DNA of 64,000 nucleotides from Streptomyces sclerotialus (GCF_040907265.1 NZ_JBFOHP010000002.1:2063501-2127500), one strand, 5' to 3'; numbered from the stretch's first letter, positions 49,730 to 59,769 are shown. The notes: generated by a model not told the origin, from the letters alone. Made by a program: numbers and translations.

Positions 49730-49748
49730 TTAGGTTAGCCTAACCTCG
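49730..49748. promoter_or_regulatory. Iron box (DmdR/IdeR-type operator) in the importer/binding protein gap
   Basis: TTAGGTTAGCCTAACCTCG matches the consensus TTAGGTTAGGCTCACCTAA at 15 of 19 positions. The core AGGTTAGCCTAACCT has perfect 7-base arms. It lies in the 66-base gap between the permease operon and the binding protein gene, so one dimer could repress both in iron-rich cells. Confidence 0.85.
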
Positions 49749-49790
49749 CTGCCCCCCTCATCAGGCGTCCCCAGAGAGAAGTGCGTCCCT

Positions 49791-50819
49791 ATGAGCATCA
49801 CCCCCAGACCTTCCCTGTCCCGACGCGGCCTGCTGGCCGCCGGCGGAGCCGTCGGCGTCGGCGCACTGCTCGCCGCGTGTGGCAACGAGAAGGCCTCGGG
49901 ACCGGCCGGCGGCGGAAGCGAGGGCGGGCCCTGGAGCTTCACCGACGACCGCAAGAAGAAGGTCTCCCTGAAGACTGTGCCACAGCGCATCGTCGCCTTC
50001 ACCGGTACCGCCGCGGCTCTGCACGATTTCGGCATCGATGACCAGATCGTCGGTGTCTTCGGTCCGACCAAGCTCAAGAACGGCAAGGCCGACCCGCAGG
50101 CCGGCGACCTGGACATCTCCAAGGTCACCATCATCGGCAACGCCTACGGCCAGTTCAACGTCGAGAAGTACGCCGGGCTCGGCCCCGACCTGCTCGTGAC
50201 GAACATGTACGAGCCGAACGCGCTGTGGTTCGTGCCGGAGGAGAGCAAGGACAAGATCCTCAAGCTCGCGAAGAGCGTCGCGATCACCTCGTCCCGCACC
50301 CCGCTGGACAAAATCATCGAGCGCTACTCCGAGCTGGCCGAGTCCCTCGGTGCCGACCTGAAGGCCAAGAAGGTCACCGACGCCAAGGCCCGCTTCGAGA
50401 AGGCCGCGGCCCGGCTGCGCGCCGCCGCCAAGTCCAACCCGGTCAAGGTGCTCGCCTGTTCCGGCAGCCCCGACCTCTTCTACGCGTCCAACCCGGGCAT
50501 CAACGCCGACCTGATGTACTTCAAGTCCCTCGGCGTCGACATGATCGTGCCCGACAAGCTCGACAAGGGCGGCTACTTCGAGTCGCTGAGCTGGGAGAAC
50601 GCCGACAAGTACAAGGCGGACGTGCTCCTGCTCGACAACCGCACCGCCACCCTCCAGCCCAAGGACCTGGCCGCCAAGCCGGCCTGGGCGAAGCTGCCCG
50701 CCGTCAAGGCGGACCAGATCACCCCCTGGTCCAGCGAGCCCCGCTTCTCCTACGCGGGCGCCGCCCCGCTCGTCGAGGGCCTCGCCAAGGCCATCGAGGA
50801 CGCCAAGAAGGTCAGCTGA
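49791..50819 (+). CDS. Siderophore-binding lipoprotein (Tat-type signal)
   Basis: 342 residues. Signal PSLSRRGLLAAGGAVGVGAL has a twin-arginine motif and ends with a lipobox LLAAC (Cys near residue 30). The mature part is a class III binding protein for ferric siderophores (QRIVAFTGTAAALHDFG, LGPDLLVTNMYEPNALWF). It feeds the divergent FecCD importer. Resembles DesE-type ferrioxamine-binding proteins by context with desABCD; specificity is inferred. ATG 49791. Confidence 0.92.
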   Translation: MSITPRPSLSRRGLLAAGGAVGVGALLAACGNEKASGPAGGGSEGGPWSFTDDRKKKVSLKTVPQRIVAFTGTAAALHDFGIDDQIVGVFGPTKLKNGKADPQAGDLDISKVTIIGNAYGQFNVEKYAGLGPDLLVTNMYEPNALWFVPEESKDKILKLAKSVAITSSRTPLDKIIERYSELAESLGADLKAKKVTDAKARFEKAAARLRAAAKSNPVKVLACSGSPDLFYASNPGINADLMYFKSLGVDMIVPDKLDKGGYFESLSWENADKYKADVLLLDNRTATLQPKDLAAKPAWAKLPAVKADQITPWSSEPRFSYAGAAPLVEGLAKAIEDAKKVS

Positions 50820-50825
50820 CGCGCC

Positions 50826-50853
50826 GGGGCCCGGCGCCGCTCCGCCGGGCCCC
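50826..50853 (+). other. GC-rich hairpin between binding-protein and SIP genes
   Basis: An 11-base-pair perfect stem (50826-50836 with 50843-50853) lies in the 65-base gap. With no T-run it may stabilise the binding-protein transcript and reduce read-through into the next gene. Confidence 0.55.
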
Positions 50854-50884
50854 CGCAACTCCACCCAAGGGAGGTTTCCCCCGC

Positions 50885-51766
50885 ATGACCACGACCGCCG
50901 CCCCCACCACCGTCCCGTTCCGCTTCTTCGACCTCCATGTCGTGCGCACCCGCCGGCTCGGCCCCTCGATGGTCCGGATCACCTTCGGCGGCGCGCGCCT
51001 TGCGGAGCTGCTGACGGGCGGCCGCGACCAGCGGGTGAAACTCTTCTTCCCCCAGCCGCACCAGACCGTCCCGGTCTTCGACGACCAGGGCGACGGCTGG
51101 TACGCGGCCTGGCGCGCGCAGGACCCGGCCGAGCGCAGCATCATGCGCACGTACACGGTCCGCGCGCAGCGCCGGCTCCCGGAACCGGAGCTGGACGTGG
51201 ACTTCGCGCTGCACGGCGCCGAGGAAGGCAGCTCGGGACCGGCCGGCCGGTGGGCGGCTGCGGCCCGGCCCGGCGACCGGCTGAGCATCCTCGGCCCGGT
51301 GGTCGAGGACAACGGCGGCGTGGACTTCCGCCCGCCGCAAGGCACCGACTGGATCCTGCTCAGCGGCGACGAGACCGCCCTGCCGGCCATCGCGAACATC
51401 CTGGAGTGGCTGACGCCGGGCACCAAGGCCAAGGTGTGGATCGAGGTGGAGCACGCGGCGGACCGCCAGGAGCTGCCCTCCTTCGCCGACGCCGACATCA
51501 CCTGGCTGGTGCGCGAGGAGTCGGCCGCTGACCGTACGGAGCGAATGGTGGACGCGGTGCGCGACGCCGAGCTGCCCGAAGGCGTCCCGTACGCCTGGAT
51601 CGCGGGTGAGTCCGGCACGGTCAAGGCGCTCCGCCGGCACCTGGTCAAGGAGCGCGGCTTCGACCGCCGGGCCGTGAAGTTCACCGGCTACTGGCGGCGC
51701 GGGGCCAGCGAGGAGCAGCTGCTCGCCGAGTTCAACGCCGCCGCCACCGCCGCAGCGAAGGAATGA
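50885..51766 (+). CDS. Siderophore-interacting protein (FAD-containing ferric-siderophore reductase)
   Basis: 293 residues. The FAD-binding motif RTYTVRAQRR and the NAD-region block LLSGDETALPAIANIL are those of the SIP/ViuB family, which reduces ferric siderophores to free iron in the cytoplasm. ATG 50885 follows GGGAGG about ten bases upstream. It follows the binding-protein gene on the same strand. Confidence 0.92.
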   Translation: MTTTAAPTTVPFRFFDLHVVRTRRLGPSMVRITFGGARLAELLTGGRDQRVKLFFPQPHQTVPVFDDQGDGWYAAWRAQDPAERSIMRTYTVRAQRRLPEPELDVDFALHGAEEGSSGPAGRWAAAARPGDRLSILGPVVEDNGGVDFRPPQGTDWILLSGDETALPAIANILEWLTPGTKAKVWIEVEHAADRQELPSFADADITWLVREESAADRTERMVDAVRDAELPEGVPYAWIAGESGTVKALRRHLVKERGFDRRAVKFTGYWRRGASEEQLLAEFNAAATAAAKE

Positions 51767-51772
51767 CCGCCG

Positions 51773-51804
51773 AGGGCCCGCCTGCCGCGCGGCAGGCGGG
51801 CCCT
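51773..51804. terminator. Palindromic terminator between SIP and HAD genes
   Basis: A perfect 32-base palindrome (arms 51773-51788 and 51789-51804) with a TTT at its right end lies between two convergent genes and can act in both directions. Confidence 0.8.
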
Positions 51805-51816
51805 TTCGCATGTCCG

Positions 51817-52842
51817 CTACAGGCCGGTACGGGCCAGCGCCTTCCCGGCGTCGGCCGTGCACCGCCCGTCCCCGGCCGCCGTCCAGGCCGCCGCGCACAG
51901 CGCCCGCAGCCCGTCCAGAGGGGAGCCCTCGCCATCGAGTACGAGTACGTCCTCGGCCACCGAGGCGACCCAACCGCCGCACTTGTAGCCGCCGTCGGCG
52001 TCCGTCACCGCCGGCTGCGGTCCGAGGATGCCGCGCAGGTCGGCGTCCACGTACGTGGGGCGGTGCTGCGGCGGCGCGGCGAGCAGCTCGGCGGCCGTGG
52101 TCACGCCGGTGAGCACCAGCAGCGAGTCGACGCCGCCGTTGAACGCGCCCTCGATGTCGGTGTCCAGCCGGTCACCGACCACCAGCGGCCGCTCCGCCCC
52201 CGTGCGCAGCACGGTCTCGCGGTGCATCGGCGGCTGCGGCTTGCCCGCGACCTGCGGGCTGCCGCCGGTGGCGATGCGGACGACCTCCACCAGCGCGCCG
52301 TTGCCCGGGGCGATGCCGCGCTCCTTCGGGATCGTCAGGTCGGTGTTGGACGCGAACCACGGCACGCCGCGGCCGACCGCGTACGCCGCCTCCGCCAGCT
52401 GCTCCCAGTTCTGCTTCGGGTCGTACCCCTGCACCACGGCGGCCGGGTCGTCCTCGGCCGAGTCCACGGGCACCAGGCCCCGTTCGCGCAGCGCGACCTT
52501 GAGGCCCTCGCCGCCGATCGCCAGTACCTTCGCTCCCTCGGGCACCTGGCCGGCGATCAGCCGGGCGACGGCCTGCGCGGAGGTGACGACGTCGCCCGCC
52601 GCGGTCGGCAGGCCGTACCCGGACAGCTGCGCGGCGACGGTGTCGGGGGTGCGCGCCGCGTTGTTCGTCACGTACGCCAGGTGCATCCCGCCGTCCCGCG
52701 CGGTGGACAGCGACTCCACGGCGTGCGGGATGGCCGACCCGCCCGCGTAGACGACGCCGTCCAGGTCCAGCAACGCCGTGTCGTACGCCTCGCTCAGCGC
52801 CTGTGCGCTGTTTCCGGGCCGGGTGCGAACCCGCTCGTCCAT
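51817..52842 (-). CDS. HAD-IIA family phosphatase
   Basis: 341 residues. HAD motifs: the nucleophile Asp in ALLDLDGVVYAGG, VTNNAARTP and the acidic block GDRLDTDIEGAFNGG. Members dephosphorylate small phosphates (p-nitrophenyl phosphate- or glycerol-3-phosphate-type). A C-terminal extension of about 70 residues follows. ATG 52842 has AAGGAG nine bases upstream. A related gene is next to tlyA in mycobacteria; here the siderophore importer separates them. Confidence 0.9.
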   Translation of the reverse strand: MDERVRTRPGNSAQALSEAYDTALLDLDGVVYAGGSAIPHAVESLSTARDGGMHLAYVTNNAARTPDTVAAQLSGYGLPTAAGDVVTSAQAVARLIAGQVPEGAKVLAIGGEGLKVALRERGLVPVDSAEDDPAAVVQGYDPKQNWEQLAEAAYAVGRGVPWFASNTDLTIPKERGIAPGNGALVEVVRIATGGSPQVAGKPQPPMHRETVLRTGAERPLVVGDRLDTDIEGAFNGGVDSLLVLTGVTTAAELLAAPPQHRPTYVDADLRGILGPQPAVTDADGGYKCGGWVASVAEDVLVLDGEGSPLDGLRALCAAAWTAAGDGRCTADAGKALARTGL

Positions 52843-52951
52843 GCCGTCCAGCTCCTTAACCATCCATATCGCGCGCAAACGGCCATTTCCCGCCGCATTG
52901 CGCTTCTCCCCCGATCATCCCTCACCGTCCCGACCGGCATAGCATTTGCCA

Positions 52952-54211
52952 ATGACCAGCCACGACGGCCTGAGCCTGCACACCTTTCGCGGACTGCGCT
53001 ACGCACCCCACCGGGTGAGCAGTCTCACCGCGGTCACCTCGCCCCCGTACGACGTGGTGGTCCGGCCGGACGGCGTCCGGCACCTGGAGACCGCCGATCC
53101 GTACAACATCGTCCGGCTGATCCTGCCGCACGCCATCGACCCGGCGACCCGGCACCGCAAGGCAGCCGACACACTCGCCCGCTGGCGTGCGGAGGGGGTC
53201 CTGGCGCCCGATCCGGAGCCCGCGCTGTACGTGTACGAGCAGCGCAGGGGCGACGTGCTGCAACGCGGCATCATCGGGGCACTGGGGCTGGACGGCCCGG
53301 TGCTGCCGCACGAGGGCGTGATCCCCGAGGTGGTCGAGGACCGGGCCGCGCTGATGCGTACGGCGGCCGCACACTTCGAGCCTCTTTTGCTCTCGTACCG
53401 CGGCGAGGGCACGGCGAGCGGTGCCACCGCGGTGATCGAGCGCACCACGCGGCGGGCGCCGCTGCTGGCCACCACGACCGAGGACGGCTTCGCGCACCGG
53501 CTGTGGGCGGTGACCGACCCGGACGAGCTGGCGGCGGTGGACGCGGACCTCTCGGCCCGGCAGGCGCTGATCGCCGACGGCCATCACCGCTGGGCGACGT
53601 ACCAGCGGCTCGCCGAGGAGCACGGGGGCGGGGCGGACTCGCCCTGGTCCAGCGGACTGGTCCTGCTGGTCGACACCGCCCGCTACCCCTTGCGGGTGCG
53701 GGCCATTCACCGTGTGCTGCCGCATCTGCCCCTGGAGCGGGCGGTGGCGGAGCTGGCGGGCGCCTTCCGGGTGCGCGAGGTGCCCGGGCCGCTGCCGGCG
53801 GCGCTGGCGGCGCTGGAGGCGGCAGAGGGCAGCGCGTTTCTGCTCGCCTCGGGGCCGCACGACTTCCGGCTGGTGGACCGGCCCGATCCGGAGCTGCTGG
53901 AGCGGACGGTGCGCAGGGACCGGCCGGAGGCGTGGCGGCGGCTGGATGCCACCGTTCTGCACTCCGTCCTGCTGGACGAGGTGTGGCGGATTCCGGACCA
54001 CCCGGACGGCATCCGCTACATCCACGACACGGAAGCGGCGCTCGGGCAGGCGGCGAAGCACGGCGGTACGGCGGTCCTGATGCGCGCCGTCGACGAGGAA
54101 ACGGTCCGTCAGCTCGCCGCGCAGGGCGTGACGATGCCGCGCAAGTCGACCTCGTTCGGCCCGAAGCCGGCGACCGGCCTGGTGATGCGCACACTCGACG
54201 ACGACGCCTGA
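52952..54211 (+). CDS. DUF1015-family protein
   Basis: 419 residues. The family marks are FRGLRYAPHRVSSLTAVTSP near the N-terminus, then DGHHRWATYQRLAEEHGG and a C-terminal FGPKPATGLVMR. It is a widespread soluble protein whose function I do not know with confidence (possibly a kinase-associated or HTH-linked enzyme). ATG 52952; divergent from the HAD gene by about 110 bases. Confidence 0.85.
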   Translation: MTSHDGLSLHTFRGLRYAPHRVSSLTAVTSPPYDVVVRPDGVRHLETADPYNIVRLILPHAIDPATRHRKAADTLARWRAEGVLAPDPEPALYVYEQRRGDVLQRGIIGALGLDGPVLPHEGVIPEVVEDRAALMRTAAAHFEPLLLSYRGEGTASGATAVIERTTRRAPLLATTTEDGFAHRLWAVTDPDELAAVDADLSARQALIADGHHRWATYQRLAEEHGGGADSPWSSGLVLLVDTARYPLRVRAIHRVLPHLPLERAVAELAGAFRVREVPGPLPAALAALEAAEGSAFLLASGPHDFRLVDRPDPELLERTVRRDRPEAWRRLDATVLHSVLLDEVWRIPDHPDGIRYIHDTEAALGQAAKHGGTAVLMRAVDEETVRQLAAQGVTMPRKSTSFGPKPATGLVMRTLDDDA

Positions 54212-54288
54212 GACGCCGGTGCTCCGGGCCGCCCCGGCGCACCGCACGCGCTCCTCCCGAGGTACCCCGCGCCCACCCCGACATTTAG

Positions 54289-54307
54289 TTAGGTTAGGCT
54301 TACCTCA
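54289..54307 (+). promoter_or_regulatory. Iron box (DmdR/IdeR-type operator) upstream of desA
   Basis: TTAGGTTAGGCTTACCTCA matches the DmdR/IdeR consensus at 17 of 19 positions, 73 bases before the desA start. It should repress desABCD when iron is plentiful. Confidence 0.9.
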
Positions 54308-54379
54308 CCAAGTCGACGGGACGGGGGGCTTCCCCACCCGTCCAGCGCGGGCGACGCCCGTACCAGGGAGGACACGTTC

Positions 54380-55930
54380 ATGACTTTCCTCGCGCCCACC
54401 GCCGAGGACCCGTCGCAGGCACCTGCTTCTACCCTCACCGGCAGCAAGGGCCACCTGCTCAACGACGCCACGGTTCAGTACTACCGCGACGCGGTACGGG
54501 ACGGAGTCGACCGCGTGGCCGCCAAACTCGCGGCCACGGACCGCCCCTTCACCGGCATGACCGCCGACCGGCTCGCGCCCGCGGTGCGCAACATCGACCT
54601 GGAGGCGCCGCTCGGCGACGCGGCTGCGGCCCTGGACGAGCTGGAGGACATCTACCTCCGCGACGCCGTCTACTTCCACCACCCGCGCTACCTCGCCCAC
54701 CTCAACTGCCCGGTGGTCATTCCCGCCGTGGTCGGCGAGGCGGTGCTCTCCGCCGTCAACTCCTCCCTGGACACCTGGGACCAGAGCGCCGGCGGCACCC
54801 TCATCGAGCAGCGCCTCATCGAGTGGACCGCGGGCCGCATCGGCTTCGGCGACACCGCCGACGGCGTCTTCACCAGCGGCGGCACCCAGTCCAACCTGCA
54901 GGCCATGCTGCTCGCCCGGGACGAGGCCCGCCGCATCGCCCACGAACAGCACCCGCACCTGGACGACACCGAGATCCGCACCCGGCTGCGCATCCTCACC
55001 TCCCAGGTCAGCCACTTCAGCATCGAGAAGTCCGCCACCCTCCTCGGCCTCACGCCCGAGGCGGTCATCGCGATCCCGGTCGACGACGAGAAGCGGCTGC
55101 GCACCGACGCCCTGGAGAAGGAGCTCACCCGGTGCGCCGAGGAGGGCCTCATCCCGATGGCCGTCGTCGCCACCGCCGGCACCACCGACTTCGGCTCCAT
55201 CGACCCGCTCCCCGAGATCGCCGCGCTCTGCGCACGCGAGGGCGTCTGGATGCACGTCGACGCCGCGTACGGCTGCGGCCTGCTGATATCCCGGCGCCGC
55301 GGCTACCTCGACGGCATCGAGAACGCCGACTCGGTCACCGTGGACTACCACAAGTCCTTCTTCCAGCCGGTCAGCTCCAGCGCCGTCATCGTCCGCGACC
55401 GCGCCACCCTGCGGCACGTGACGTACCACGCCGACTACCTCAACCCGGAGCGGATGGCGAAGAAGCGCATCCCCAACCAGGTCGACAAGTCGCTCCAGAC
55501 CACCCGCCGCTTCGACGCGCTGAAGCTCTGGATGACGCTGCGCATCATGGGCGCCGCACAGCTCGGCGAGCTCTTCGACGACGTCGTCGACCGCGCCGAC
55601 GACGGCTGGCGGCTGCTGGACACCGACGACCGCTACGAGGTCGTCACCCGCCCCACCCTCTCCACCCTGGTCTTCCGCTACGTCCCCGAGGGCGACACCG
55701 ACCCCGAGACGGTCGACCGCATCAACCTGTACGCCCGCGAGGCGCTCGCCGCCTCCGGCGAGGCCGTCATCGCGTCCACCGTCGTCGACGGCCGCCACTA
55801 CCTCAAGTTCACCCTGCTCAATCCCGAGACCACCCTTGGCGACATCGCCACGGTTCTCGATCTGATCGCCGAGCACGCCGGTTCCCGCCTCGCCCGCGAG
55901 GCCACGCCGGAACTCACCAGCGCTCACTGA
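54380..55930 (+). CDS. desA: Lysine decarboxylase of desferrioxamine synthesis
   Basis: 516 residues. PLP-dependent group II decarboxylase with the lysine-containing DYHKSFFQP (Lys near residue 325), the GGTQSNLQAMLLARDEA block and the acidic HVDAAYGCGLL loop. DesA converts L-lysine to cadaverine, the first step of desferrioxamine. ATG 54380 has GGGAGGAC. It is first in the des operon, below the iron box. Desferrioxamine assignment comes from the complete desABCD arrangement. Confidence 0.96.
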   Translation: MTFLAPTAEDPSQAPASTLTGSKGHLLNDATVQYYRDAVRDGVDRVAAKLAATDRPFTGMTADRLAPAVRNIDLEAPLGDAAAALDELEDIYLRDAVYFHHPRYLAHLNCPVVIPAVVGEAVLSAVNSSLDTWDQSAGGTLIEQRLIEWTAGRIGFGDTADGVFTSGGTQSNLQAMLLARDEARRIAHEQHPHLDDTEIRTRLRILTSQVSHFSIEKSATLLGLTPEAVIAIPVDDEKRLRTDALEKELTRCAEEGLIPMAVVATAGTTDFGSIDPLPEIAALCAREGVWMHVDAAYGCGLLISRRRGYLDGIENADSVTVDYHKSFFQPVSSSAVIVRDRATLRHVTYHADYLNPERMAKKRIPNQVDKSLQTTRRFDALKLWMTLRIMGAAQLGELFDDVVDRADDGWRLLDTDDRYEVVTRPTLSTLVFRYVPEGDTDPETVDRINLYAREALAASGEAVIASTVVDGRHYLKFTLLNPETTLGDIATVLDLIAEHAGSRLAREATPELTSAH

Positions 55931-55951
55931 CCGTCCCCACCGGAGACCCCC

Positions 55952-57259
55952 GTGCCCACCAATGCCCCGCACGACTTCATCGCCATCGGCCTCGGGCCGT
56001 TCAACCTCGGTCTGGCCTGCCTGACCGAACCCCTCGCCGAACTCGACGGCCTCTTCCTGGAGTCCAAGCCCGACTTCGAGTGGCACTCGGGGATGTTCCT
56101 CGAAGGCGCCCACCTCCAGACGCCGTTCATGGCCGACCTGGTCACCCTCGCCGACCCGACCAGCGAGTACTCCTTCCTCAACTACCTGAAGGAGTCCGGC
56201 CGGCTGTACTCCTTCTACATACGCGAGAACTTCTATCCGCTGCGCGAGGAGTACAACGACTACTGCCGCTGGGCCGCCGCCAAACTGAGCAGCGTCCGCT
56301 TCAGCTACACGGTCACCTCCGTCGAGTACGACGAGAGCGACGAGCTGTACCTCGTCCACGGCACCGACCTGACCACCGGCGAGCAGCGCACCGACCGCGC
56401 CCGCCGCCTCGTGCTGGGCACCGGCACCCCGCCGTACCTCCCCGAGGCCTGCCAGGACCTCGGCGGTGACCTGATCCACAACTCGCGCTACCTGCCGAAC
56501 AAGGAAGCGCTCCAGGCCAAGGACTCCCTCACCCTGGTCGGCAGCGGCCAGAGCGCCGCGGAGATCTACTACGACCTGCTCTCCGAGATCGACGTCCACG
56601 GCTACAAGCTCAACTGGGTCACCCGCTCCCCGCGCTTCTTCCCGCTGGAGTACACCAAGCTCACGCTGGAGATGACCTCTCCCGAGTACGTGGACTACTT
56701 CCACTCGCTCCCCGAGGCCACCCGCTACCGCCTGGAATCGCAGCAGAAGGGGCTCTTCAAGGGCATCGACTCGGAGCTCATCGACGCGATCTTCGACCTG
56801 CTCTACCAGAAGAACCTCAAGGGCCCGGTCACCACCCGGCTCTTCACCAACACCGCGCTGAACGACGCGTCCTACGACGAGGCCACCGGCACGTACACGC
56901 TCGGACTGCGCCACGAGGAGCAGGAGAAGGACTACTCCCTGGAGACCCAGGGCCTGATCCTCGCCACCGGTTACCGCTACGCCGTCCCCGACTTCCTGGC
57001 CCCGGTCAAGGACCGCATCCGCCTGGACGGCCACGGCCGCTTCGACGTCGCGCGCAACTACAGCATCGACCACAGCGGCCAGGGCGTCTTCCTGCAGAAC
57101 GCCGGCGTGCACACGCACAGCATCACCTCGCCCGACCTGGGCATGGGTCCCTACCGCAACGCGTACATCATCTCCGAGATGCTCGGCCGCCAGCCCTACG
57201 CGGTCGAGAAGACCATCGCGTTCCAGGAATTCGGAGCACCGGAAGGCATCGTCCGATGA
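55952..57259 (+). CDS. desB: Cadaverine N-monooxygenase
   Basis: 435 residues. FAD motif [16 protein letters not shown] motif [15 protein letters not shown] and ILATGYRY identify the siderophore N-hydroxylating flavoenzymes. DesB makes N-hydroxycadaverine. GTG 55952; 21 bases after desA. It overlaps the desC start by 4 bases. Confidence 0.95.
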   Translation: MPTNAPHDFIAIGLGPFNLGLACLTEPLAELDGLFLESKPDFEWHSGMFLEGAHLQTPFMADLVTLADPTSEYSFLNYLKESGRLYSFYIRENFYPLREEYNDYCRWAAAKLSSVRFSYTVTSVEYDESDELYLVHGTDLTTGEQRTDRARRLVLGTGTPPYLPEACQDLGGDLIHNSRYLPNKEALQAKDSLTLVGSGQSAAEIYYDLLSEIDVHGYKLNWVTRSPRFFPLEYTKLTLEMTSPEYVDYFHSLPEATRYRLESQQKGLFKGIDSELIDAIFDLLYQKNLKGPVTTRLFTNTALNDASYDEATGTYTLGLRHEEQEKDYSLETQGLILATGYRYAVPDFLAPVKDRIRLDGHGRFDVARNYSIDHSGQGVFLQNAGVHTHSITSPDLGMGPYRNAYIISEMLGRQPYAVEKTIAFQEFGAPEGIVR

Positions 57260-57852
57260 GCGACACGAACAGCGGCACCACGGCCGGCATCCTCTTCACC
57301 CGTACCGACCCCGCGCTCGGCGAGTTCGCCGTCCGCGCGCTCGACCCCCAGCAGGACGCCGAGCTGCTGCACGGCTGGGTCACCCACCCCAAAGCCTCCT
57401 TCTGGATGATGCAGGAAGCCTCCCTCCCCGACGTGGAGCGGGAGTACATGTCCATCGCGGCGGCCGAGCACCACGACGCGTACATCGGTCTGCACAACGG
57501 CCGCCCCGCCTTCCTCATGGAGCGCTACGACCCGGCCCACGTCGAACTGGTCGGCCTCTACGAGCCGCAGCCGGGCGACGTCGGCATGCACTTCCTGACC
57601 GCGCCCAGCGACACCCCCGTGCACGGCTTCACCCGAGCCGTCATCACCACCGTCATGGCGATGCTCTTCGACGACCCGGCGACCGCCCGCGTCGTCGTCG
57701 AGCCCGATGTGAACAACAAGGCCGTCCACGCCCTCAACGAAGCCGTCGGCTTCGAGATCGTCCGGAAGATCGCCAAGCCGGAGAAGGACGCCTACCTCAG
57801 CACCTGCACCCGCGAGCAGTACCTTGCGGCGATAGGAGTGACCGCCCGATGA
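57256..57852 (+). CDS. desC: N-acyltransferase of desferrioxamine synthesis
   Basis: 198 residues, GNAT-like ([20 protein letters not shown] is the acetyl-CoA fold region). DesC acylates hydroxycadaverine with acetyl- or succinyl-CoA to give the hydroxamate building blocks. Coupled to desB (ATGA) and to desD (overlap at 57849). Confidence 0.94.
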   Translation: MSDTNSGTTAGILFTRTDPALGEFAVRALDPQQDAELLHGWVTHPKASFWMMQEASLPDVEREYMSIAAAEHHDAYIGLHNGRPAFLMERYDPAHVELVGLYEPQPGDVGMHFLTAPSDTPVHGFTRAVITTVMAMLFDDPATARVVVEPDVNNKAVHALNEAVGFEIVRKIAKPEKDAYLSTCTREQYLAAIGVTAR

Positions 57853-59681
57853 ACGCCGCCACCGACCCCCGCGACGCCGTCGCCCACCTCACCCCGGAAC
57901 TCTGGGACCGGGCCGGCCGTCTGCTGATCCGCAAGGCCCTCGCGGAGTTCACCCACGAGCGGCTGCTGACGCCGCGCCCGCTGACCGACGGCCGCTACTC
58001 CGTCCGCAGCGACGACGGCACTGTGGAGTACCGGTTCGCCGCCCAGGTCCTCAGCCTGGACCACTGGGTGGTCGACGCCGACTCGATCACCCGGCACCGC
58101 GAGGACACCGACCTCCCCCTCGACGCCGTCGAGTTCTTCATCGAACTGCGTGGCGCCCTCGGCCTCAGCGACGAGATCCTCCCGGTCTACCTGGAGGAGA
58201 TCAGCTCCACCCTCGCCGGCACCGCGTACAAGCTCACCAAGGACCACGTCCCCGCCGACGAGCTCGCCAAGTCCGGCTTCCAGGACATCGAGACCGGCAT
58301 GACCGAGGGCCACCCCTGCTTCGTGGCCAACAACGGCCGCCTCGGTTTCGGCATCCACGAGTACCGCCAGTACGCCCCGGAGGCCGCGGCCCCCGTCCGC
58401 CTCCTCTGGCTCGCGGCCCGCCGCGACCGCGCCACCTTCACCACCGGCGCCGGCCTGGACTACGACTCCCTCATGCGCGCCGAGCTGGGCGAGGAGACCC
58501 TGGCCCGCTTCGCGGAGACCATGTCGGCCCAGGGCCTGGACCTCGCCGACTACCTCCTCCTGCCGGTCCACCCCTGGCAGTGGTGGAACAAGCTCTCCGT
58601 CACCTTCGCCGCCGAGGTCGCCCAGCAGCGCCTGGTCTGCCTCGGCGAGGGCGACGACGAGTACCTCGCGCAGCAGTCCATCCGGACCTTCTTCAACCAC
58701 AGCAACCCCGAGCGGCACTACGTCAAAACGGCGCTGTCGGTCCTCAACATGGGCTTCATGCGCGGCCTCTCCGCCGCGTACATGGAGGCCACGCCCGCCA
58801 TCAACGACTGGCTGGCCGGCCTCATCGAGAGCGACCCGGTCCTCAGCGGCACCGGCCTGTCGATCATCCGCGAGCGCGCCGCCGTCGGCTACCACCACCG
58901 CCAGTACGAAGAGGCCACCACCAAGGGCTCCCCGTACCGCAAGATGCTCGCCGCGCTCTGGCGCGAGAGCCCGGTGCCGTCCCTGGCCCCCGGCCAGCGC
59001 CTCGCCACCATGGCCTCGCTGCTGCACACCGACCGCGACGGCGCCTCCTTCGTGGGCGCGCTCATCCGCGAGTCCGGCCTGAACCCCGTCGAGTGGCTGC
59101 GCAAGTACCTCACCGCGTACTTCACGCCCCTCCTGCACAGCTTCTACGCCTACGACCTGGTGTTCATGCCGCACGGCGAGAACGTCATCCTGGTCATCGA
59201 GAACGGCACCGTGCAGCGCGCGATCTACAAGGACATCGCCGAGGAGATCGCGGTGATGGACCCGGACGCGGTCCTCCCGCCGGCGGTCGAGCGCATCCGC
59301 GCCGACGTCCCCGAGGACAAGAAGCTCCTGTCGATCTTCACCGACGTCTTCGACTGCTTCTTCCGCTTCCTCAACGGCATCCTCGTCGCCGAGGACATCC
59401 TCGACGAGGACACCTTCTGGCGCACGGTCGCCGAGTGCGTGACCGAGTACCAGGCGTCCAAGCCCGAGCTCGCGGACAAGTTCGCCCAGTACGACATGTT
59501 CGCCGAGGAGTTCGCGCTCTCCTGCCTCAACCGTCTCCAGCTGCGCAACAACAAGGAGATGGTCAACCTCCAGGACCCGGCCGGCGCCCTCCAGCTCATC
59601 GGCGACCTGAAGAACCCGATCGCCCGCTTCGCCCCGGGCACGGCCTCGCCGGAGGCCTCGGAGACGACCGCGGTGGCGTGA
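57849..59681 (+). CDS. desD: NRPS-independent siderophore (NIS) synthetase
   Basis: 610 residues of the IucA/IucC family. Motifs: HPWQWWNK at about residue 241, VKTALSVLNMGFMRGLSAAY and MPHGENVILVIENG. DesD condenses the hydroxamate units with ATP and cyclises to desferrioxamine E/B-type products. ATG overlaps desC (ATGA). A hairpin follows at 59729. Confidence 0.96.
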   Translation: MNAATDPRDAVAHLTPELWDRAGRLLIRKALAEFTHERLLTPRPLTDGRYSVRSDDGTVEYRFAAQVLSLDHWVVDADSITRHREDTDLPLDAVEFFIELRGALGLSDEILPVYLEEISSTLAGTAYKLTKDHVPADELAKSGFQDIETGMTEGHPCFVANNGRLGFGIHEYRQYAPEAAAPVRLLWLAARRDRATFTTGAGLDYDSLMRAELGEETLARFAETMSAQGLDLADYLLLPVHPWQWWNKLSVTFAAEVAQQRLVCLGEGDDEYLAQQSIRTFFNHSNPERHYVKTALSVLNMGFMRGLSAAYMEATPAINDWLAGLIESDPVLSGTGLSIIRERAAVGYHHRQYEEATTKGSPYRKMLAALWRESPVPSLAPGQRLATMASLLHTDRDGASFVGALIRESGLNPVEWLRKYLTAYFTPLLHSFYAYDLVFMPHGENVILVIENGTVQRAIYKDIAEEIAVMDPDAVLPPAVERIRADVPEDKKLLSIFTDVFDCFFRFLNGILVAEDILDEDTFWRTVAECVTEYQASKPELADKFAQYDMFAEEFALSCLNRLQLRNNKEMVNLQDPAGALQLIGDLKNPIARFAPGTASPEASETTAVA

Positions 59682-59728
59682 CACCGCGGTACCGGCCGGC
59701 CGCCCGCTGACAGCGCCCGGCCGGATCC

Positions 59729-59760
59729 GCCGCCCGCCCCGACGGTCCGGGGCGGGCGGC
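59729..59760 (+). terminator. Hairpin after desD
   Basis: A perfect 13-base-pair stem (59729-59741 with 59748-59760) with a 6-base loop, 48 bases after the desD stop. No T-run. Confidence 0.65.
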
Positions 59761-59769
59761 GCACATGAC

